A stretch of DNA of 64,000 nucleotides from Orobanche coerulescens (Eukaryota; Streptophyta; Magnoliopsida; Lamiales; Orobanchaceae). Below the pieces are notes generated by a model. The model was not told where the DNA came from, did no database searches, and saw only the letters and a list, made by a program, of their open reading frames with translations. The stretch is from contig CM065805.1 of assembly GCA_033398695.1 (NCBI GenBank), forward strand, positions 169,113,787 to 169,177,786. The letters run 5' to 3'. Shown here piece by piece: positions 55,378-64,000 of the stretch. Each line of letters opens with the position of its first letter. The first letter of the stretch is position 1. The translations under genes were made by a program, and so were the position numbers.

Positions 55378-57707
55378 TGTAATACCCGAGATTTCTATTA
55401 TGTAATTGGAACTTGTGATATTGTAATGATTGTACTTTTGTCTGAGTACTATTCTCCGTATTTCATAATCCGATGTTGTCGAGCGTATAATTTCGTATAT
55501 ATGATATAAAGATTGAAATTCTGTGCATGTAGCGCACGCTACAGGCTGCGTGTAGCGTACGCTAACAGGGATTCATAGCGCACGCTACAGGGGATCATTA
55601 GCGCACGCTATGAGTGGTCAAATTGATTGAGACGTGCGGTAGGTGAGATCTGGCCGGGGGACCCCTGTCGGATCGTGTCGGGATGAACCTGGACGGCTTT
55701 CGGGAAAAGCCAAGTCAACGCCTTAGCGCACGCTACAGGCATATGCGTAGCGCACGCTAAGTGCTGACTTCAGTTAAGTCAGACAGCCGTTAGCGCACGC
55801 TACGAGCAGGGACTAGCGCGCGCTAATAGCCATTTATTATAAATAGGACAGCATCCTATTCGTGATTTCAGTTCTTTCTCCTTCCATAACCCGAACTCTT
55901 ACACTTAGAACATAACTCCCTTCGTCCTAAACACTTCGTATCAACCTCCTAGTTCGAGATTGAAGATCGTATATCATTGGAGATTGGTGTTCAAGCCTTC
56001 GGTGTTGGATTGCTTCATTTTCCTCCGTGTTCTTCACTACTTTGAGGTAGGTGATTCTTCACCGATGTTAGTAATGTTCCTAAGGAAGTTTGAATCATGT
56101 TTGGATAGCAAGTATTTCGTTATAATCGGTCATCACATGTTAGAAGAATACTTTTGACGTATCGGCACTATATATCGTATGAACCTTTGAACCATCTTAT
56201 TATAAGGACCCCTAAGCATGTTCAAATCGATTTATGATCAGTAATCGGATATTACCCAGTTGCTACGTTGTACACGTTGGAATCTTGTGTTTTGGAACGT
56301 AAGACGATCGGAACTTTATTTCTTGAAGATCGTAGATGGATTATGATATTGAGATGACTATCCGTATATTTGTATTTCATAATCATAAAACTTCCACAAA
56401 CCTTATTAGCATGATATGCCCGAGGATAACTTGTATTATCACGGTAGAATTCATGAGTTCTTCACCATTCAACCCGCTGGTTTGCGGATTCGCCATGCAA
56501 GGTTAGCGCACGCTAACATGTGTGAGTTAACGTGCGCTATCGGGTTCGATTAACGCACGAAACGACGTAGCGTGACGTTATGAGACGGCCGAGTCGATCG
56601 CAACCGTGGCTAGCGCACGCTAGTCTTATACGATAGCGTACGCTAACAGTCCGGCTTAGCGCACGTTACGTAGAGTACGTAGCGCGCGCTAAGCAATCCA
56701 GACAAATTGTTTATTTTGAGCTTTTCGGCCGTAGGCCGAATTGTTAGGCCATTGTTCGACTTGAGATGATTTGTATATCATTCCTTTTGTTAAGGTTCAA
56801 GCTTGCTACGTTGATCGAAGGAGGCGACTTTCGAGAGTGTTGAGATCATTGAAGTATATCGTTCTTGCCATCTTCGAGGCAAGTATCGTGATATGTTAAT
56901 ATCGGTATTTTTTTGGAGCATGCGTATGATTATTCATGTTGTTGAACATGATATTCACTTTGTTGATTTGCCATGATATTCGTTATATAGTGTTTATATG
57001 TTCATGTTGATGAACATAATGATTTGGCATATGTGTATGCATGAGTTGTGTTTGTATACGTTGTACGATCTATTCTGAGGGCGCTGGATCGGATGTCCAC
57101 CTCGTGTTGGTCCGATGGGATCATCTTGGGATCTAGGCTGAGGGCGCTGGATCATTGGACGGGTTATTTCCACCTCGTGTTGGTCCGACAGGATCATCTT
57201 GGGATCTATGCTGAGGGCGCTGGATCATTGGAATACCCATGCTGTGTAATGGAATCTTGTGGATTCGCATTGTCGGATTCCGGTAGCGGAAGTCAGTGTG
57301 GTGTATCTTGTTATGTATTGTTGATGCATATTCGAATTGTTTAATATGATACTTGTACTAGCATCGTTTTGCTAACCCCTTCGGGGGTGGACATTTGTTT
57401 TGATGTTCAGGTAGCCGAGAAGGGAAACACACAAGACTGACGTGACGACGAAGGGGTTCAGTGATGTTTATTGTTATTGGAGATTTGTTTTCTTGGTTTG
57501 GTTTCTGTACTCGAGTACGCGTGTCTTTTTGATATTAATTCGATATGGTTGTATTAATTACTCGTTGAACCAGTTGTACGTTTTCACAAACTTGAATTTC
57601 CGCAGTATTGATGTCTTAGATTTACTTTCCTTTTTAATTAGCCTTGTAAATCCTTACTTAAAGGGTTTACGGCGCTGTAATTATTCCGAATATCTCGGGG
57701 TGTTACA
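55378..57707 (+). mobile_element. Solo LTR of family B, plus orientation
   Basis: The 2330-bp sequence matches the LTR of element B in reverse orientation and starts TGTAATACCCGAG and ends GGGGTGTTACA. CCATC flanks both sides (55373-55377, 57708-57712), so it is a complete insertion reduced to one LTR, usually by LTR-LTR recombination. Eight palindrome copies lie at 55530-55830, then TATTATAAATAGG (55837-55849), then a second array at 56503-56697. Minisatellite copies follow at 57094-57235 and the TTCG hairpin at 57376-57390. Confidence 0.94.
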
Positions 57708-57712
57708 CCATC

Positions 57713-57762
57713 TAGGGATCCACGGTGCTGTAATACACCTCGAATATCTCGGGGGTGTTACA
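57713..57762 (+). repeat. LTR F, terminal piece
   Basis: It ends CTCGGGGGTGTTACA, the common end of these LTRs. MURA coding sequence follows directly. Confidence 0.7.
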
Positions 57763-58141
57763 ATTGAGGTCATTTTTCTGATAGTAGAGGATGGTGCACA
57801 TGAATGTTTCCCATAAGAAGACCTAATCTGCCATGCTTCTTCATTGACTCTTTTTAGAACATTAATTATCCATTTACACTTCTACTCACACACCTAGCAT
57901 ATACTCTTCTTTCATCATTTTTTGTGAATTTAATGTTTCTCCTATGCTTAATGGCATGTGATTGGGCAGCCAATTTGAACTCTTTTTTACTGGAGAAGAT
58001 CATTCCTAGTTCAAATTCAGGGTTGTATATGGTCCTAGGGTTGTAAACAGGATATTCTGGTTCTTCTACTTCATCCTCGGATAGTCTAGCTTCATCAAAA
58101 TTATCACTTGCATCAACTACATCAGGTTCCTGATCACTACC
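57763..58141 (-). pseudogene. MURA transposase N-terminal part, interrupted
   Basis: On the minus strand an acidic lead-in (ARLSEDEVEEPEYPVYNP) is followed by NPEFELGMIFSSKKEFKLAA and RRNIKFTKNDERRVYARC, the MuDR N-terminal domain (DBD_Tnp_Mut). After a one-base frame change CKWIINVLKRVNEEAWQIRS and YGKHSC continue the pattern. The gene is cut at 57763 by LTR F and at 58141 by element G. The residues MINKRIKIR at the start of the open frame come from the LTR of G, not from MURA. Confidence 0.78.
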
Positions 58142-58294
58142 TGTTAGGCGTATTTTTATACGCTTATTTATCATTATTTTGTAGTATTATGGAGAGTGAA
58201 ATCATCTAAATGAGCTTTTAACGCCTTAATTTTGTATGATTGACAGGAAATTGAAGTCCGAGAGCTAAAACGAGGCAAAACGGCAAACTGGACT

Positions 58295-58470
58295 CGAGCC
58301 GCGACAAGGAATCGAGCCGCGGCACAGAAGACACCACCGAAGGGCGAGTAACTCAGATTGTGCCGCGCACACCAGTGAGCCGCGACACAGAAGAATTAAT
58401 TAACGCCCAGGCATTCAGCTGAAGGCGATGTGCCGCGGCACAGGTTTAGTGAGCCGCGGCACACTTGGCG
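58295..58470. repeat. GTGCCGCGGCAC palindrome array in LTR G
   Basis: About six copies in both phases (GAGCCGCGGCAC, TGTGCCGCGGCACA), some with one change. Confidence 0.82.
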
Positions 58471-58557
58471 GTTTTTGTATGCCCGCGCGGATTTTGAGCT
58501 GTTTCGAAGCCAGTTTTCGACCGACTAATACGGACGCGATTTGCTGATGTGCTGAGC

Positions 58558-58566
58558 TATAAATAG
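58558..58566 (+). promoter_or_regulatory. TATA box of LTR G
   Basis: TATAAATAG, about 90 bp after the palindrome array. Confidence 0.7.
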
Positions 58567-59457
58567 GGTTTAAGACCCTAATTAAATCATCTGGGAATCT
58601 TGGGGATTTTTAACCTTTGAGAGCTTAAGCTTGGAGACGGCAGAAGAAGAGGGAAGCAGAAGAATTCAAGGGCAAGAGGCGGAAGCTGAAGAACGGAGGA
58701 ATCCGCGCTTCATCTGCGTTTGAATTTTATGCTTTCGTTTATTTATTCTGTATTTTCAGTTTTTAGTATGTCAGGCTAAAGCCCTAATCTAGGGTTTTGA
58801 TGAAACCTTTGTTTTGACGAATTGATTGAGATTATCCAATTTATTACCTTTTTATTGAGTTTTCCCAATTATGTTTAATGCTTGCAATTATCTGGCCAAT
58901 AGTTGTATTGATTTAATCATTCATTTCGAATCGGGAGAGGAGATTTGGTGAGGAACTATTGGTGAGGACCCTTTTATTCTGTGAGATAGGAATATACTCA
59001 TAGGAACTACGTGGCCTTTAGGAGATTTTATGCCTTTCGCCTATTGACGAATTAATTCACCTAGGGATAGAGTGCGTTATTCGCCTTTAGATAAATCTAT
59101 TGACCTCGGGAGAGGCGGTAGAATATATTAGCAATCTCCGCCTTCAATAAATTGGGAAAATTATTTATTACGGATAATCGAGAGTAAATTCGGATAAACT
59201 AAGGTGGATTCAGAACCCTAGACTTATTCATCATTTGATTTCTTTTATCCAAGATATTGTTTTCTACTGCTTAGTCTTTTAGTAATTCTTTTAGCTATTA
59301 ATCGCAATACCCAAATTCGATTGTTCAGATAAAATTGGAATACGAAAAAATCGGTAGTTAGAGATTCAATCCTCGTGGGAACGATACTCTACTTATCACT
59401 TTATTACTTGTAAACGATGACGTGCACTTGCGTGTAGGAAAAATCGCAACAAGTTTT

Positions 59458-59480
59458 TGGCGCCGTTGCCGGGGATTGAA
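59458..59480 (+). other. Primer-binding site of element G
   Basis: TGGCGCCGTTGCCGGGGA, the complement of the plant Asp-tRNA 3' end, as in Athila elements. Confidence 0.88.
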
Positions 59481-59593
59481 ATTTTCTAATATCGATTTAA
59501 GTATTTCCAGTCTTAATTTGAACGTTTTATTTTTATTTTTGTGTATTTAATTTCGTTTATTTGTTTTTCCTTTCAGGACCTTTCGTGTAGTGC

Positions 59594-61922
59594 ATGAGAA
59601 AACTCGGTAACGAAGGCCTACTACCTTTGGATACCGAGCTCGAGCGCACGCTAAGAAGGAACAAAAAGAAGAAAAGAGAGTTGCAGACGACGGTCAACAT
59701 GGCCGATAATATCGAAGTCCAAGGAGGAGATAACCAAGTGCGGCAAGTTCAACCGGAACTCGCTCTTCGAGATTATGCCATGCCGCAGGTCAACGCTAAT
59801 TTTTCGGGAATTCGGCGTCCCACTATCCAAGCTAATAATTTTGAGATCAAGCCCGCCATTATTCAGATGGTGCAGGCGAGCCCATTCTGTGGACTGCCGA
59901 AGGACGACCCGAATGCCCATATTGCTTCTTTCCTTGAGATATGCGACACATTCAAGACTAATGGTGTCACCGACGATGCCATCCGATTGAGGCTTTTCCC
60001 TTTCTCTTTGAGGGATAAAGCAAAGTTTTGGTTAAATTCCTTACCTTAGGGTTCGATTACAACATGGGAGAGGTTAGCGCAAGCCTTCCTTGCCAAATTT
60101 TTCCCACCAGCTAAGACGGCAAGGTTGAGAAACGAAATAACCACCTTTTGTCAGTACGATATGGAATCGCTCCACGAGGCGTGGGAGCGATATAAAGAAT
60201 TGCTACGAAGATGCCCTCATCACGGCATTCCTGATTGGCTTCAGCTTCATACGTTCTATAATGGTTTGAGTGCTTCTACACGCACTCTCGTGGATGCGGC
60301 CTCTGGTGGGACTTTCATGGGAAAATCTATGGCCGAGGCACACGTGCTTTTGGAAGATATGGCCGAAAACGCAGACCAATGGCCATCGGAAAGATTGACA
60401 CCGAAGAGAGTCATGGAAGTTTCAAGCAATGACCCGATTTCCACTTTGACAGCTCAAGTCGCCGCTTTGACACATGACTCAGACATTTTCGCACGCACCA
60501 GCCCCCGTTACCATAGAGACATGTAATTGGTGTAACGGATCACACCCGAGCGCGGAGTGTCAAGTTGGAAACCCGTTCGAGCAAAATCAGATGGAGCAGG
60601 CTCAATTTGTGGGAAGTTGGAATCGGCCGAATAACCCATACTCCAATACTTATAATCCGGGGTGGCACAATCATCCTAACTTTTCATGGAGAAACGGGCA
60701 GAACTCACACCAGCCCCCGTTCGCCCAGAATCAACAGCAGCCCCCTCCCGCTCCCAAAGTGTCTCTCGAGGAAGCACTTGCAAAATTGGCGGCAAATACG
60801 AGTCAATTTATGACCCGTACGGAAGCTACATTACAAAATCATTTTGCTTCCATTCGGAATTTGGAGGTCCAGCTAGGCCAAATTGCTAATGTGTTGACAG
60901 CTCGTCCGGAGGGAGCATTGCCGAGTACAACAGAGACAAATCCTAGAGAGAGTCTAAACGCAATCAGCTTGAGAAGCGGGAAAGAGGTGCTGGATCAGCC
61001 CGAGCGGGGTAAAGAGAAGAAGGAAATTGAGGAGTCGAAGGATTTAAAGCCGGATAACTCGAAGACATGTGTGTCCCCCGTTCCGTTTCCGCAGAGATTA
61101 CAACAAAGAAGGGCGGACAAACAATTTTCTAAGTTCCTTGATGTGTTTAAAAAGCTTCACATAAATATTCCGTTCGCCGACGCATTGGAACAGATGCCGA
61201 GTTATGTCAAGTTCATGAAAGAGATATTATCGAAGAAGAGAAAGCTTGAGGAGTTTGAAACGGTTGCCTTGACAGAGGAGTGCAGTGCAATTCTTCAAAA
61301 GAAGCTCCCACCTAAATTGAAAGATCCGGGAAGCTTCAACATACCGCGCACCATGGGGAATCTTTCATTTAATAAGGCACTATGCGATCTTGGTGCGAGT
61401 ATCAACCTCATGCCTCTATCGATTTTCAAAAAGATGAATATTGGGGAAGCCAAGCCAACAACAGTCTCCTTACAATTGGCGGATCGATCGATAAAGTATC
61501 CGAGGGGATTAATCGAGGATGTTTTAGTTAAAGTTGACAAGTTCATCTTTCCGGCCGATTTCATCGTACTCGACATGGAGGAAGATGAAAATATTCCAAT
61601 CATCTTGGGACGACCATTTCTAGCGACGGGCCGAACCCTTATAGACGTGGAAAAGGGGGAGTTAACTCTGAGGGTCCAAGACGAGCAAGTTACTTTTCAA
61701 GTATTCAAATCGTTCCCATGTCCCGGAAGTGCTGATAAAGGGTCACAAATTGAAAGTGTGGATGTTGTTGAAAGAGGAAAGCACCGAAAAAATCGTCGTT
61801 GGAAAAATTCAGATTTTGTGTTAAATGGTCCAAGTCTTAAGAAGGATGTAGACCGAGTGGCGTTCCTCGAGCATGAGGAAAAATCACGCAATCTTGAATG
61901 CGTTTGTGAAGGAGGAGAGTGA
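59594..61922 (+). pseudogene. Element G gag-protease (one stop, one frameshift)
   Basis: The frame opens at 59594. FCGLPKDDPNAHIASFLEIC and RLFPFSLRDKAKFWLNSLP are the Athila-type capsid domain. The frame is broken at 60047 by a TAG that sits in frame with the next capsid block (ITTWERLAQAFLAKFFP), probably a former CAG. A one-base slip near 60480 leads into the 482-codon stretch 60474-61922. That stretch has a Cys/His motif CNWCNGSHPSAEC and the protease active site LCDLGASINLMP, with IILGRPFLATG as flap-side block. DLGA in place of D(S/T)GA is usual for this lineage. The frame ends at 61922 without entering RT. Confidence 0.85.
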
Positions 61923-62167
61923 GCCGAAAGCCAAGCGGACAATTAGTCATGGAGAAACCGGGTGTTTCGGGAAGTTATTCACGTCGAAACCTTTTCGCAA
62001 ACAACATTTGATGACCGAACCGAAAGTCGAACCGATGATGACCAATGGTCATAATTTTAACAAAAATATGAACGGTTCGATGAACGGGGCGGAAACCAAA
62101 TGGAGTTTGCGAAAAGCGAACTAATGTTTTCCAATAGGTCCGGCTGAAGACTATAAACTTAGCACTT

Positions 62168-62185
62168 CTCGGGAGGCAACCCGAG
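62168..62185 (+). other. CTCGGG-CCCGAG hairpin marking the former end of pol in G
   Basis: A six-pair stem around AGGCAA. The words CTTCTCGGGAGGCAACCCGAG-like (split here by the stem) are seen after pol in Athila-type elements. Here it lies only 246 bp after the protease frame. Confidence 0.55.
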
Positions 62186-62339
62186 TTCGTAGTTGTAGAT
62201 TTTTTGCATTTCTTTATTTTTCTTGTATTCGTGATTCTTATTTTTCATCATTTTTTTTGTGCTTCAATTTGCTTCTGCCTCTTGTTTTTAACGTCTTCTT
62301 CTCAAAATTCTGTGCAGGAAAGTCCGAGGAAGAAACTGA

Positions 62340-62575
62340 AGTATGAGCCGCGGCACAGGTATTGTGAGCCGCGGCACACATCAATCGCAAGGGGGGGCCA
62401 AACCAACTGTACCCTGTGCCGCGGCACGGCTTAAATGAGCCGCGGCACACTTGAGCACTGAGCTGCGACACACGAAACTTGAGCCGCGGCACACGACAAA
62501 ACGAGAACACAGGCAAAAGGGACTGTACCCTGTGCCGCGGCTCACTATATCTGTGCCGCGGCACACTATGCGGAA
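62340..62575. repeat. Second GTGCCGCGGCAC array, inside element G
   Basis: About eight copies (62344, 62366, 62417, 62437, 62480, 62531, 62552 and one decayed near 62460), the same motif as in the LTR. It lies upstream of the extra ORF and its possible 5'UTR intron. Confidence 0.82.
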
Positions 62576-62723
62576 TCCGAAAGGCCAGGTAGCATATAAC
62601 ACGCATTCGGCCGGAATTACCAGGTACGCCTTCCTTCTCCTTCTTCTTCCCTCCCCAGCGCGCGACCGGTCGACCAAGTTCTTCCATTTTTTTTTCTACG
62701 ATTTCTCTTGCAATCTTCAAAAG

Positions 62724-63247
62724 GTACGTTTCAATCTTTAATCTTTACTTGCTTATGGTTTATATTTGGAAGTTGTGTATGCTTTGGATGAATGGAACAT
62801 GCTTATTCTCCTTCGAAAGTTTTAGGATTGTTTAGAGAATAACATGGTAGTTTCATCGAATTTTCATGGTTAAATCGGAATATCAATGAGTTGAATGTAT
62901 TGAGTTGATGATGATTGAATTATGTTTTGATTTTTGAGGGTTGAATCGAGCTATAACTATGTTTATTCTTCAAGTAAACTTGTGCCCTCAAGGTGTTTGA
63001 TAAATTGCCTAAATGAAAAATTTTCTTTGAAAAAGCAATCGTTGTGAATTTTCGTGCAACGTATACGTTTTGAATTTACAGCAAGCCCAACCCTTACATC
63101 CAGGTTAAACATTTAAGTCCAATTTCATCCTTCTCTCACGTATGCGATAAATTGTTAAACTCGGGATTTCTGACTGAACATCCTTAGCCGAGCGTAGAAC
63201 ATTGTTATTATTGTTGCGTGAATAAACCCTCGTGTCTTACTTTTCAG
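62724..63247 (+). other. Probable 5'UTR intron of the extra ORF in G
   Basis: CAAAAG/GTACGT begins it and a T-rich run with TTTTCAG/GACTG ends it eight bases before the ATG at 63256. The interior is T-rich and non-coding. Confidence 0.5.
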
Positions 63248-63255
63248 GACTGATT

Positions 63256-64000
63256 ATGGCGAGAACCAAGAAGTTGAGCAAGAGAGCTAGGACCGAGTCA
63301 TCCCCCACTCGAGGGGAGACCTCTCGTGGTCGGGCCGAGGCGGAGGGGCACCAATTTTCGGACCCCGAAATTCACAAGATATTCAATGAAAAGATCCGGC
63401 CACGACCACTTATTCCAGAGAGGGGTTTTACTCCAGCTCCTCAGGACGGGGATTGCTCACTATGATTGACGAGATGGGGTGGGCCAGATTTACCGCACCT
63501 CCCGAGCCCGCAGTTATCTCGATCGTGCAGGAGTTTTACGCCAGTGCACTGCTGAAGCACATTCGGGCAGGGCATACATTGCTGTCTTTAGAGTCTCGGA
63601 CTCAGGTTGACGTCCGAGGGGTTACAGTTGACTTCTCCACGGCTGCTATTCGGAGGCTTTTTGGGTTTCCGGTGGTTGACGAGTCAGCCTATGACCGAGC
63701 GATGACCAGCCTCACTAAGGAAGCCCTGCTTGAGACCATCAAGGCACCTGCATCGACCGGGAGCAATGAGCACGGAGTTCTTCCACTTTTCACTTCAGAG
63801 ATCGCGCCTCGGCCTGGCTCGGGCGTGCACGGCTTTATTTTATCTCGCGCACGCATTGACCCCACCTCCCGTATCCGCACGCCTTTTCTCTCCCGCGCCC
63901 GAATACTTTTTGCTATCACTTCCGGGCTGCGTTTCGATGTGGCCCCCATCCTGGTCCGATCTATCTTCCAGAGTATCCAGGGGGGGCCAAGACGGGGTTG
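63256..64000 (+). pseudogene. Extra ORF of element G: putative plant transposon protein domain (partial)
   Basis: The ATG at 63256 opens a basic N-terminus (MARTKKLSKRARTESS) of 70 codons. After a frame change at about 63455-63465 the sequence continues with MGWARFTAPPEPAVISIVQE, VDVRGVTVDFSTAAIRRLFG and SRARILFAITSGLRFDVAP. This is the pattern of the 'putative plant transposon protein' domain (PF20167) found in ORFs of plant gypsy elements. It continues beyond 64000. The function is unknown. The basic start and its own upstream palindrome array could suggest a nuclear, DNA-related role, but this is conjecture. Confidence 0.65.

Larger units (their letters stand above)
42430..58141. mobile_element. 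MULE with convergent GRF and MURA genes, interrupted by later insertions
   Basis: A GRF zinc-finger gene points right (42838-43437), and a MURA transposase gene points left (C-terminal exons 44003-44857, N-terminal piece 57763-58141). Convergent paired genes are the MuDR plan. Between the MURA pieces lie a 500-N gap, LTR F, element E and a solo LTR. Element G was inserted upstream at 58142, so the right end is outside the window. The left end is uncertain. GGCCAAAAATCACATTTTGT at 42434 and following sequence look like a MULE terminal region. Confidence 0.65.
58142..59451 (+). repeat. Element G 5' LTR
   Basis: Palindrome copies GAGCCGCGGCAC and TGTGCCGCGGCACA lie at 58295-58470, and a TATA box at 58558. 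The end is CGCAACA. The 3' LTR is outside the window. Confidence 0.65.
58142..64000 (+). mobile_element. Element G: Athila-like LTR retrotransposon without pol, continuing past the window
   Basis: An LTR (58142-59451) is followed by an Asp-tRNA PBS, gag-protease, a short post-pol region and an extra ORF. RT, RNase H and integrase are absent between 61922 and 62168. The gag and protease motifs and the PBS fit the Athila lineage. The LTR start at TGTTAGGCG is inferred from the TG and the terminal match with GCAACA; a TG at 58171 is an alternative. Confidence 0.75.

Noticed and set aside
58171..58180. TTTTGTAGTATT as the missing right end of the CACTA at 41867
   Set aside because: It lacks the terminal GTAGTG, has no inverted hairpin ladder and lies within LTR G.
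59458..59480. Possible tRNA gene at the primer-binding sites
   Set aside because: Only the complement of a tRNA 3' end is present. There is no cloverleaf. The same applies to 49579-49590.

Overview
The window is transposon-filled flowering-plant DNA. Coding traces belong to plant mobile-element families: Ty3/gypsy chromovirus (Tekay type), Athila-like and Tat-like retrotransposons, CACTA, MULE, PIF/Harbinger and hAT. The species cannot be named from the sequence. I found no intact host gene. The only host-derived coding sequence is a captured fragment of an ARF-GAP gene inside a CACTA element.

Layout. Positions 1-32116 are one Tekay-type element (A, minus strand) whose left LTR holds a 5.8 kb CACTA element (1114-6957, TSD GCA) and a second Tekay-type element (B, 7314-25177, TSD TCTAC). 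The left LTR of B holds a Tat-like element without pol (C, 9067-17399, TSD ATACG). C carries gag on the minus strand and an antisense extra gene on the plus strand. Positions 32117-42265 are AT-rich and hold small DNA transposons: a hAT inside a Tourist-like MITE, further hAT relics, a PIF/Harbinger element carrying only ORF1, and the hairpin-rich end of a second CACTA. From about 42430 runs a MULE with an intact GRF zinc-finger gene (42838-43437) convergent with its MURA transposase gene. MURA is broken by a 500-N gap, by LTR F, by element E (non-coding, 46600-55123, TSD ATTTC) and a solo LTR of family B (55378-57707, TSD CCATC) that both sit inside F, and finally by an Athila-like deletion derivative (G, 58142 to beyond the window).

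The signal that stands out is shared by the LTRs of A, B, C, E, F and G. Each carries, just upstream of its TATA box, a cluster of about 5-10 copies of a short CpG-rich palindrome specific to its family: TTAGCG-NN-CGCTAA in A and B, TTACGGCCGTAA in E, TTACGTACGTAA in F (whose LTR is homologous to E), GGCGATCGCC in C and GTGCCGCGGCAC in G. In C the array lies between the divergent LTR and extra-ORF promoters, and in G a second array precedes the extra ORF. The symmetry is kept while the core differs between families, as expected for sites read by a symmetric (dimeric) factor or kept symmetric by another mechanism. Other shared LTR features are a CCCC-loop-GGGG hairpin, a hairpin beside the polypurine tract, a GGTCCGACGGGATCA minisatellite and a possible leader intron.

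Most coding regions are frameshifted. The elements with clear PBS, PPT, LTRs and target-site duplications (B, C, E) look fairly recent.
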